Positions 42,651-49,742 of a DNA stretch of 64,000 nt are shown here, piece after piece (the stretch's first letter is position 1; each line of letters opens with the position of its first letter). The translations under genes and the position numbers were made by a program. The stretch comes from Gammaproteobacteria bacterium (GTDB lineage: Bacteria > Pseudomonadota > Gammaproteobacteria > Burkholderiales > Thiobacillaceae). The notes beneath the pieces were generated by a model. That model was given only the letters and a program-made list of their open reading frames with translations. It was not told the origin of the DNA and searched no databases. The stretch is taken from assembly GCA_018820765.1 (NCBI GenBank), contig JAHJNN010000017.1, forward strand, positions 62,001-126,000. The letters run 5' to 3'.

Positions 42651-44194
42651 TTCCCGTCGACCTGGTCGAGCGTGCGCCCGATTGCGGGCTCCATGTCGGC
42701 GGCGAAACGCGCCAGGGTCGCAGCAGCCGCCTCGATCGCCGTTTCCTCGTAGGGGGTGGCGATCAGCACCGACAAGCCATCGTCGCGCTTCAGCCGCACG
42801 CGGTCGAGCGCAAGCTTCAGCTTGGCCGTGTGATCGTTCACCGTGGGCTGCTGGTTGATCAGGTTCCACTGCCACACCAGCAGGCGCTGGCCGTCGCTGC
42901 CGCGCATCTTGGCCTGCCGCACCTGCCGCTGCTGATCGCCGATGCGGACGCTGGCGATGCGTTCGCCGACGTTCGACCACAGCGGATCCTTCTGCCGGAT
43001 CATGAAATTCTGCGAGTTGATGAGTTCGGCATCCTGCCGCTGGGTCACGTAGTAATTCAGCTCCAGCAGCACGTTGCGCCCGGCCTGCGCATAGGGCTGG
43101 CGCAACTGGCGGTCGGCGCCGATCCAGTGCGGCGTCCAGGTGGTGAAGGCCGCGGCGGGCTGCCAGCCGCCCTGCGCCTCGACCTGCAGGGCAGGCATGT
43201 CCGGCAGCGGGCGCGCCTTGAGCCAGCCGACATAGGCCGGCCACAGGGCGGCGACCAGCAGCGCGGCCACGGCCATCGGCAGGATCGGCCGCGCCGCGGC
43301 GCGGCCGGACGGCACGGCAACCGATTCGGGCTGGCTGGGTGCCGGCTGGTCGTCTTCGCGCCAGAAGCTGCCGATCCAGAACAGCAGCAGCATGACCAGA
43401 CCGAAAAATGCCCAGCCGTAGATGTAATGGTCGACGCCTAGCGCCAGCTTCATATCGGACAGGTGGGCGATCATCACGATCATGTAGGCGCGCCCGCTGT
43501 TGGCGAACACCGGCACGATGATCGCGGCAATCGAAAACAGCAGGCGGCGTTTCCACGAGCGATAGGTGAGGTAGGCGTACAGCACGCCGAGCGTGACCGA
43601 GGCGATCAGATAGCGCAGCCCGGAACAGCCTTCGACCACCGACCAGTCGCCGCTGGGAATGCTGAAGAACATGCCTTCGCGGAATACCGGGATGCCGGTG
43701 GCCTGTAGCATGGCCACGGTGAAATCGGCGGTCACGCCCATCAGCGGCTGGATCAGGAATTCGCCCACCGGCACCGCAAACAGCAGGAACATCAGGGGGA
43801 AAAACGCGGCCCGCACGAAGGCCGAGCCCAGCAGCGTCCACACCGCCGCAATCAGCATAAATATGAAGGCATATTGCGCCACCACGTTGACGCTGCCGGC
43901 GTCGGCCAGCAGCCAGCCGGCACCGGCGGCGGCCAGCAGGATCAGGCCGCGCCGGTCGGGGCGCGGCTGCAGCTGTGCCAGTTCATGGCGCTGGCGCCAG
44001 ATCAGCCAGACGCTGATGGGGAAAATCAGATAGCCGTGGGCGAAGGTTTCCGAGCGCTCCCATACTTCGATCATCGAGTGCAAGGTCGGCCAGAACAGGC
44101 CGGCCAGAATCAGCAACACGCCTACGGTCAGTGCACCCGGCAGCCGCCATGCGCTGCGCGGGGAGGTGGGTAAGGCGTCGGGCAAGGCACTCAT
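42647..44194 (-). CDS. xrtA: Exosortase A fused to EpsI-type C-terminal domain
   Basis: 515 residues. Residues ~20-280 form eight or so membrane helices with the exosortase active site: Cys190 in VVEGCSGLRY, Arg235 in ANSGRAYMIV and His256 in GVDHYIYGW. The family is a transpeptidase-like enzyme that recognises C-terminal PEP-CTERM signals of exported proteins. From residue ~310 a further helix and a periplasmic domain of EpsI type (DUF3485) follow: LPDMPALQVEAQGGWQPAA, WTPHWIGADRQLRQPYAQAG, LINSQNFMIRQKDPLWSNVG, LLVWQWNLINQQPTVNDHTA. This fusion is normal for exosortase A. The start overlaps the upstream GT gene (ATGA at 44194-44191); a longer open frame to 44335 exists but adds no homology. 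Confidence 0.95.
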   Translation of the reverse strand: MSALPDALPTSPRSAWRLPGALTVGVLLILAGLFWPTLHSMIEVWERSETFAHGYLIFPISVWLIWRQRHELAQLQPRPDRRGLILLAAAGAGWLLADAGSVNVVAQYAFIFMLIAAVWTLLGSAFVRAAFFPLMFLLFAVPVGEFLIQPLMGVTADFTVAMLQATGIPVFREGMFFSIPSGDWSVVEGCSGLRYLIASVTLGVLYAYLTYRSWKRRLLFSIAAIIVPVFANSGRAYMIVMIAHLSDMKLALGVDHYIYGWAFFGLVMLLLFWIGSFWREDDQPAPSQPESVAVPSGRAAARPILPMAVAALLVAALWPAYVGWLKARPLPDMPALQVEAQGGWQPAAAFTTWTPHWIGADRQLRQPYAQAGRNVLLELNYYVTQRQDAELINSQNFMIRQKDPLWSNVGERIASVRIGDQQRQVRQAKMRGSDGQRLLVWQWNLINQQPTVNDHTAKLKLALDRVRLKRDDGLSVLIATPYEETAIEAAAATLARFAADMEPAIGRTLDQVDGK

Positions 44195-45417
44195 GCGGGG
44201 CAAGCCTCCAGAATAGATTGGGCGGGCGGCGCCGCTTCGAACAGGAAATCGATCGCGCCCAGATTGCGGGCCCAGTCGTAATTCGCCAGGATGCAGTCGC
44301 GCGCCTGCGCGGCGCTTGCGGCGGTCTGCAGGCAACCCACCACGGCGCGGGCGAAATCGGCTTCGCCCTGCGCCAGCAGATAGTCGCGCCCGGCTTCGGC
44401 ACGCAGACCCTCGGCAGCCTGTGCGCTGGCGACGACGGGACGCGCCATCGCCATCGCTTCGAGCACCTTGTTCTGCACCCCGCGCGCGATGCGCAGGGGC
44501 GCTACGGCACAGGCGGCGTGGGCGAGCCAGGGCCGCACGTCGGGCACGCCGCCGGTGACGACGACGCCTGGCTGGCGCGCCAGCGCGAGGACGGCTTCCG
44601 TGGGCCGGCTACCGACGATGGTGAACTGCGCGCCCGGCACGGCCGCGCGCACCGCCGGGAAGATGCGTTCGGCAAACCAGGTGACGGCATCGACGTTGGG
44701 CCAGTAGTCCATGGCGCCGGTGAACACCACGCCGCGGACATCGGACGGATAGGGGTCCGGGTAATCGCGCGCGGGCGAGAAATAATCGGCGTCGACGCCG
44801 TTCTCGAATGCGCCGATTTTGTTTCTGGCCTGCGGCACGCGTTGCTGCAGCAGCGCCGCCTCATCCTCCGACACCAGCAGGGTGGCGTCGAAATCCTGCG
44901 CCGCCCGCGCTTCCCATTCAGCCAGCTTGCGGCCTTCGCGCGCATACACCCACGACAGCGGCCAGCGCTGCGTCGGCGCGTACTGGGTCCATTTGTCGGA
45001 ATCGACGTCGACCATGTCGAGCACGCGGCGGGCCAGGCCGGACGGCATGAACTGCGCCATCGCCGAGGAAAACGCCAGGCCGCGCGTCACCGTGCCGGCC
45101 GCCGCCAGCCCCGCGGCCCAGCGGGCGAACGTGCGGCTGCGGTAATACGGCAGCGTCAGCGCCTCGCCGCTCAGCAGGCCGGAAAGGCTCGCCAGCTTGG
45201 CGCGGCGCGGGTGAAGCGGCAGCAGCTTGATCGACGCGCAATAGGGCTTCAATGCATCCCGGTACTGCCAGTCGTCCGGGTCGTCGACGAAGGCGCCGAG
45301 GTGGATTTCATAGCGCGCGGCGAGGTGCCGCAGCAGATGGAACGAGCGGATTTTGTCGCCCTTGTTGGGCGGAAACGGAATGCGATGCGCGAGAAACAGC
45401 AGCCCGTCCATGGTCAA
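44191..45417 (-). CDS. Exosortase A-associated sugar transferase (TIGR03087 type)
   Basis: 408 residues. It starts TMDGLLFLAHRIPFPPNKGD, the diagnostic opening of this XrtA family, followed by KIRSFHLLRHLAARYEIHLG, VDSDKWTQYAPTQRWPLSW, VSEDEAALLQQRVP, NGVDADYFSPARDYPDPYP, VFTGAMDYWPNVDAVTWFAE and PLRIARGVQNKVLEAMAMAR, the donor-binding loop. Transfers a sugar (identity unknown) in EPS repeat assembly. It is separated from the FemAB gene by 121 bp that contains a palindromic repeat, so it may have weaker coupling to upstream genes. Confidence 0.93.
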   Translation of the reverse strand: MTMDGLLFLAHRIPFPPNKGDKIRSFHLLRHLAARYEIHLGAFVDDPDDWQYRDALKPYCASIKLLPLHPRRAKLASLSGLLSGEALTLPYYRSRTFARWAAGLAAAGTVTRGLAFSSAMAQFMPSGLARRVLDMVDVDSDKWTQYAPTQRWPLSWVYAREGRKLAEWEARAAQDFDATLLVSEDEAALLQQRVPQARNKIGAFENGVDADYFSPARDYPDPYPSDVRGVVFTGAMDYWPNVDAVTWFAERIFPAVRAAVPGAQFTIVGSRPTEAVLALARQPGVVVTGGVPDVRPWLAHAACAVAPLRIARGVQNKVLEAMAMARPVVASAQAAEGLRAEAGRDYLLAQGEADFARAVVGCLQTAASAAQARDCILANYDWARNLGAIDFLFEAAPPAQSILEACPA

Positions 45418-45434
45418 GCTGAAAGAAAAAAGCT

Positions 45435-45524
45435 ACCACAGAGACACAGAGGCACGGAGAAGATCACATTCGCTGTCCCGCCAAAAGGAAACAGCTTTTC
45501 TCTGTGTCTCTGTGCCTCTGTGGT
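45435..45524. repeat. Inverted repeat with ACCACAGAGACACAGAG arms
   Basis: The left arm at 45435-45460 (ACCACAGAGACACAGAGGCA..) is the reverse complement, with three differences in 26 bases, of the right arm at 45499-45524 (..TGCCTCTGTGGT). Between them is a 38-bp spacer. This is one of the dispersed palindromes found in intergenic DNA of environmental bacteria. It fills the gap between the FemAB and TIGR03087-type GT genes and may lower read-through between operon halves. Confidence 0.78.
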
Positions 45525-45538
45525 GAAAAGCATTTGAT

Positions 45539-46672
45539 TCATCCCAGGTTCTTCACAATATGCGGCCCGATGACGTTGGCGAGCGCCCGCGGCATTTTTT
45601 TCCAGGCCTGGATGAAGAGCCGGTATTTTGGATTGAGCGGATTGATTTCGGGAACGTCCGCATCCGTCACCAGACAATATTCGTAGTGCAGCGGCGTCGG
45701 CTCGAAGCCCCAGTTTTTCTTGAAGTCGAACGAGCCGGTGCCGCGCTTGCTGCGGCCGAAGTCGAACACTTTCAGGCCGCGCTCGCAAGCGCGCCGCATC
45801 AGGTCCCAGTACATGAAGTCGTTGCCGGCCACCGCGCGCGCGGCATCGACGCCGCCGCCGTAATACGGCAGCACCTCGTCGCGGAAATAGAACGACATCA
45901 CGCTGGAGATCACCTTGCCGTCCAGGGTGATGGTCAGGACTTCGCAGTCGTCGCCGAATTCGTCCTTCAGCAGACGAAAAAACGTGCGCGAGAAAACCGG
46001 GGTGCCGAGGCGATGCACGCTCGTCGAATAGGCTTCGAAGAAACGCGTGGTGTCGGCGTCGATTTCGCCGACAAGCCCGGCCTTGATGCCCTTCCTCACC
46101 ATCGCGCGCTGCTTGCGCGGGATGGCGTTCATGTTGGCTTCGATTTCGGGTTCGATGGCCTTCTTGAAGGTGACATAGAGGTCCTTGGTCGGCCAGTGCG
46201 CATGCTGCGCGGCCTGGTTGCGGTATTCGAGCGCGCCGACCCGGCGCTTTCGGGCGAGCGCCTGCGCCGCCTCGTCGAGCGCACGATACGCGGCGTCGTG
46301 ATCGGCGAGGATGCCGCCATAGGCGCAGAACGGCAGCGAGCCGAGGCTGTGGCCGAACAGCCGGCTTTTGATTTCGGCCAGCGGCAGCACGCCGACGACT
46401 TCGCCGCCGCGCTCGGCCAGCAGAAAATGCGTGCGGTGGCCGAACGCGTCCTCGATCACCCGCTTCCAGCCGGCGCGGTGAAAGAAGGTCGCATCCGGAT
46501 GCACGTTGACGTAGGCATCCCAGCGCGCGAGATCATTCGCCTGCAGCATGCGCACGGCGACATTCGCTTCCGTAGGAGCGGCGTCCTCGCCGCGATTCGC
46601 ACCTCCGCTCCGATTGGTGCCCGCATTCGCGGCGAGGACATCGCTCCTACAAGAGTGTTCGGCCAGATTCAT
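45539..46672 (-). CDS. FemAB family XrtA/PEP-CTERM-associated protein (TIGR03019 type)
   Basis: 377 residues, GNAT-fold FemAB-like. Conserved strings: WDAYVNVHPDATFFHRAGW, GVLPLAEIKSRLFGHSLGS, SLPFCAYGGILADHDAAYRA, AIPRKQRAMVRKGIKAG, YYGGGVDAARAVAGNDFMYW and FDFGRSKRGTGSFDFKKNWG. FemAB proteins add amino acids from aminoacyl-tRNA to a peptide or glycan; the target here is unknown. The ATG overlaps the deacetylase stop (ATGA), but residues ~8-34 are encoded by an inverted repeat (46572-46650), and normal family sequence starts at about residue 38 (VAVRMLQAND). The repeat has therefore added ~30 residues in frame, or translation starts later at a GTG at residue 40. Confidence 0.92.
   Translation of the reverse strand: MNLAEHSCRSDVLAANAGTNRSGGANRGEDAAPTEANVAVRMLQANDLARWDAYVNVHPDATFFHRAGWKRVIEDAFGHRTHFLLAERGGEVVGVLPLAEIKSRLFGHSLGSLPFCAYGGILADHDAAYRALDEAAQALARKRRVGALEYRNQAAQHAHWPTKDLYVTFKKAIEPEIEANMNAIPRKQRAMVRKGIKAGLVGEIDADTTRFFEAYSTSVHRLGTPVFSRTFFRLLKDEFGDDCEVLTITLDGKVISSVMSFYFRDEVLPYYGGGVDAARAVAGNDFMYWDLMRRACERGLKVFDFGRSKRGTGSFDFKKNWGFEPTPLHYEYCLVTDADVPEINPLNPKYRLFIQAWKKMPRALANVIGPHIVKNLG
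46572..46650. repeat. Palindromic repeat inside FemAB 5' coding region
   Basis: Plus-strand left arm GTAGGAGCGGCGTCCTCGCC (46572-46591, continuing GCGATTCG) and right arm ending GGCGAGGACATCGCTCCTAC (46631-46650) are reverse complements apart from a few bases near the tips. GTAGGAGCG...CGCTCCTAC is a common dispersed palindrome, normally intergenic. Here it lies between codons 8 and 34 of the FemAB gene without breaking the frame. Confidence 0.82.
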
Positions 46673-47514
46673 TGGTCAGCCAGGAACACGCGGTCGACGC
46701 GGTCCCATTCAAAGTCGTTCAGCAATTTTCGCAGTCTGCCGGGCATGCGTTGCAGATTGACGTAATGGCGGAAGCGCGTTTTCGCGGAAAGCCCAGACTG
46801 GCGCGGCTGGCCGGCGTCGAGTTCCCAGGGATGGAAATAGAACATGCAGGGCGCCTGGTCCCGCGCATTGACGCGGCGCAACATCCAGCGCGACATCTCG
46901 TAGGGCAGCAGGCGGAACCAGCCGCCGCCCGCGGCGGGCAGGTTGCGTCCCATCAAGGGAAACGTGGTCGGCGGCAGTTCGAGGATGCCGGCCTCGCCGT
47001 TGGGACGGTGCGGAAAGCGCGGCGCGTCGGGCATGCCGTAATGGTCGTGTTTGACCGGATAAATGCTGGAGCTGTACACATAGCCGGCGTTTTCCAGTTC
47101 CTCGACCGCCCACCAGTTGTTCCGGTTGATGGAGAAACTCGGCGCGCGATAGCCGCGCACGGTGACGCCACCGAGGTCCTCAAGGATCGTCTTGGCACGG
47201 GTGATGTCGTCGCGGAATTCGGCCGGCGTGAGATCCGACGCGCGCTGGTGCCCATAGCCGTGGCTGGCGAGTTCGTGGCCGTTGTCGACGATGCGGCGCA
47301 CCACCTGCGGGTAGCGCTCGGCGATCCAGCCGAGGGTGAAGAAGGTGGCCTTGGAATGGGCGTCGTCGAGCAGGCCCAGAATCACGTCGACGTTGCGCTC
47401 GACCCGGCACGGCAGGCCGTCCCAGTCCTCGCGCCGGATATGCGGGGCGAACGCCGAGACCTGGAAGTAGTCCTCGACATCAACCGACATGGCATTCCGG
47501 ATCCGCTCAGCCAT
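46669..47514 (-). CDS. XrtA system polysaccharide deacetylase (TIGR03006 type)
   Basis: 281 residues. NodB/CE4 fold: AMSVDVEDYFQVSAFAP near residue 8 (VDVED, the first metal/base Asp motif), KATFFTLGWIAERYPQVVRR, GHELASHGYGHQRASDLTP (H-x3-H as SHGYGH at ~86), YRAPSFSINRNNWWAVEEL, IYPVKHDHYGMPDAPRFPHR and FYFHPWELD near residue 230. Removes N-acetyl groups from the EPS backbone. Cytosolic by sequence, as there is no signal peptide. The ATG at 47514 overlaps the wecB end by 8 bp; an in-frame ATG at 47490 is also possible. Confidence 0.93.
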   Translation of the reverse strand: MAERIRNAMSVDVEDYFQVSAFAPHIRREDWDGLPCRVERNVDVILGLLDDAHSKATFFTLGWIAERYPQVVRRIVDNGHELASHGYGHQRASDLTPAEFRDDITRAKTILEDLGGVTVRGYRAPSFSINRNNWWAVEELENAGYVYSSSIYPVKHDHYGMPDAPRFPHRPNGEAGILELPPTTFPLMGRNLPAAGGGWFRLLPYEMSRWMLRRVNARDQAPCMFYFHPWELDAGQPRQSGLSAKTRFRHYVNLQRMPGRLRKLLNDFEWDRVDRVFLADQ

Positions 47515-48622
47515 GTGCGATCCGCTGCCCCTTCTGCGGCGGCAGCCAGCCTTTCAGCGTGTGCGCGATGCGCATGGCGGCACGGCCATCCCAGTATTCG
47601 GGAATGCGCCCGGCCTTGCCGCCGCCCGCCATCACTTCGCTGAACGCCGCCCGGATGGCATCGGGATCGGGACCGACCAGGGTGTTGGTGCCTTCGGTGA
47701 TCGTGATCGGGCGTTCGGTGTTTTCGCGCAGGGTGAGGCAGGGCACGCCGAGCGCGGTGGTCTCTTCCTGGATGCCGCCGGAATCGGTGAGCACCAGCCT
47801 GGCATCGCGCATCAGGCCGAGCATTTCCAGATAGCCGACCGGGGGCAGGATGCGCAGGCCGTCGAGCTTGGCGGTAAAACCAAACTTCTCGATGTTGCTG
47901 CGCGTGCGCGGGTGCAGCGGCATCACCACCGGCAGGCTGCGGTTGATTTCGCCAATCACGTCGAGCAGCGCGGCGAGCGTGTCGCGATCGTCGACGTTGG
48001 ACGGCCGGTGCAAGGTCAGCACCGCGTACTGCGGCAGCGCGGCGCCGAGGGTGCGGCTCGCCGGCACCGCGTGCTGAAGATTGCGGTACAGGGTGTCGAT
48101 CATCACGTTGCCGACGAACTCGACCCGGGCGGGGTCGATGCCTTCGCGCTCAAGGTTGGCCAACGCGCTCTTTTCGGTGATGAACAGCAAATCGGAAATC
48201 TGGTCGGTCAGCACGCGGTTGATTTCTTCCGGCATGCCGCGGTCGTAGCTGCGCAGGCCGGCCTCGACGTGGATCACGCGCACGCCGCGCTTGGCCGCCA
48301 CCAGCGCGCAGGCGATGGTGGAATTGACGTCGCCCACCACCAGCACGGCCTGCGGCTGAACGCTTTCGAGCACCGGCTCGAAGCGTTTCATCACCTCGGC
48401 CGTCTGCACCGCGTGGCTGCCGGAGCCGACTTCAAGATGATGGTCGGGACGCGGAATGCCCAGATCGGCAAAGAAACTGTCGCTCATCGCCGCGTCGTAG
48501 TGCTGGCCGGTGTGCAGCAGTTGCGCGGCGATGCCGGTCTCGGCGAACGCGGCCATCACCGGGGCGATTTTCATGAAATTGGGGCGGGCGCCTGCGACGC
48601 ATAAAACCTGGGTCATGGCCAA
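47507..48622 (-). CDS. wecB: UDP-N-acetylglucosamine 2-epimerase (non-hydrolysing), copy 2
   Basis: 371 residues. Signatures CVAGARPNFMKIAPVMAAF, LLHTGQHYDAAMSDSFFADL, VVGDVNSTIACALVAAKRGV, IHVEAGLRSYDRGMPEEINR, TLHRPSNVDDRDTL and LTDSGGIQEETTALGVPCLT. It produces UDP-ManNAc, a typical XrtA locus member between ATPase and deacetylase genes. The opening CVAGARPNFMK differs from copy 1 (FGTRPEAIKM); the two are from different branches, so they did not arise by recent duplication. Confidence 0.93.
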   Translation of the reverse strand: MAMTQVLCVAGARPNFMKIAPVMAAFAETGIAAQLLHTGQHYDAAMSDSFFADLGIPRPDHHLEVGSGSHAVQTAEVMKRFEPVLESVQPQAVLVVGDVNSTIACALVAAKRGVRVIHVEAGLRSYDRGMPEEINRVLTDQISDLLFITEKSALANLEREGIDPARVEFVGNVMIDTLYRNLQHAVPASRTLGAALPQYAVLTLHRPSNVDDRDTLAALLDVIGEINRSLPVVMPLHPRTRSNIEKFGFTAKLDGLRILPPVGYLEMLGLMRDARLVLTDSGGIQEETTALGVPCLTLRENTERPITITEGTNTLVGPDPDAIRAAFSEVMAGGGKAGRIPEYWDGRAAMRIAHTLKGWLPPQKGQRIAHG

Positions 48623-48624
48623 CC

Positions 48625-49659
48625 TTAATACGTGCTGTCGTGTTTGTCGGTCGACGCGGCTTCGTCTGCTGCCGCGTTGCGCTCGCTGACGGTGTAGAGA
48701 ATCTTGCGCACGATGGGCAGGATGCGGTTGACCGAGCGTTCCAGCTGGTCGATGCGCTGCCCTAGCCGCAGGCCGTCTTCGTTGTGCAGCATGCCGCCTT
48801 CGGGCAGATGATTGTTGACGCCGGTGGGGCCGTGGTAGTCCTGGTGCGCCACCTCGTTCTTCAGATCGGCGATCACCTCGTCGACCTCGGCCTCGCCGAA
48901 ATGGCTTTTCTCTTCCAGAAATCCGAAAAGCAGCAGGCGGTCGCAGGTGGTGTTCAGCCGCCGCGGAATGCCAGCGGTAAAGCGATGCAGCGCCGCAAAC
49001 GCCGCGTCGTCGAATCCCGGCGTGCCCACCCAGCCGACGGTGCGCAGGCGGTGCTCGATGTAGCCGCGCGTCTCGTCGGCATCGAGCGGCCCCAGGTGGT
49101 AGGAAGCGACCACGCGCTGGCGCAGCTGCTGCATGTCGGGGCTTTGCAGGATGCCGCGGAATTCGGGCTGCCCGAGCAGAAAGGTCTGGATCAGCGAGCG
49201 TTCGCTGTTCTGGAAGTTGGACAGCATGCGCAGCTCTTCCACTGCGCGCGGCGTCAGGTTCTGCGCCTCGTCCACCACCAGCAGCGTGCGCTTGCCCTGG
49301 CGGGCAGCCGCCGCCAGAAAATCCTCCAGGTTCTTCAGCAGGGCCGACTTGGTCAGGCCCTCATGCTCCAGACCGAACGAGGCGGCGACGCTGCGCAGCG
49401 TATCCTCGGCGTCGAGCTGGGTCGACACCAGCTGGGCCGCGAGCAGATTGCTCGAATCGAGCTGGCGGAACAGGTTGCGCACCAGCGTGGTCTTGCCGGC
49501 GCCGACCTCGCCGGTGATGACGATGAAGCCTTCGCCGAGCGACAGGCCGTAATCCAGATACGCCATCGCCCGCCGGTGCCCCTTGGAGCCGTAGAAAAAA
49601 CGCGGATCGGGGTTGAGCTGGAACGGCTTGGCGCTAAAGCGGTAATAGTCTTCGTACAT
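48625..49659 (-). CDS. XrtA/PEP-CTERM-associated ATPase (TIGR03015; ExeA/GspA-like AAA)
   Basis: 344 residues. MYEDYYRFSAKPFQLNPDPR and the Walker A GEVGAGKT at 50-57, then TLLVVDEAQNLTPRAVEELR (Walker B with the sensor region) near 123 and IPRRLNTTCDRLLLFGFLEE. Residues ~280-344 form a coiled-coil-like acidic tail. It resembles the N-terminal ATPase of ExeA but lacks the peptidoglycan-binding part. In XrtA loci it probably energises export assembly; the precise role is unknown. It precedes wecB with 2 bp between. Confidence 0.93.
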   Translation of the reverse strand: MYEDYYRFSAKPFQLNPDPRFFYGSKGHRRAMAYLDYGLSLGEGFIVITGEVGAGKTTLVRNLFRQLDSSNLLAAQLVSTQLDAEDTLRSVAASFGLEHEGLTKSALLKNLEDFLAAAARQGKRTLLVVDEAQNLTPRAVEELRMLSNFQNSERSLIQTFLLGQPEFRGILQSPDMQQLRQRVVASYHLGPLDADETRGYIEHRLRTVGWVGTPGFDDAAFAALHRFTAGIPRRLNTTCDRLLLFGFLEEKSHFGEAEVDEVIADLKNEVAHQDYHGPTGVNNHLPEGGMLHNEDGLRLGQRIDQLERSVNRILPIVRKILYTVSERNAAADEAASTDKHDSTY

Positions 49660-49742
49660 GGACGATCCGTTATCTCTGGGTGGAGCACAGCCAGTGTGCG
49701 CACAAAATGCGAAGCAACGGCCATGCCATGCCGGCAGATCGG

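Noticed and set aside
42651-43841. Upstream extension of the TIGR03088-type glycosyltransferase frame
   Set aside because: It is a shadow of the exosortase gene; the GTG at 42650 overlaps the exosortase stop.
44131-45537. 468-codon plus-strand frame opposite the TIGR03087-type GT gene and repeat
   Set aside because: Antisense shadow ending in translated repeat sequence.
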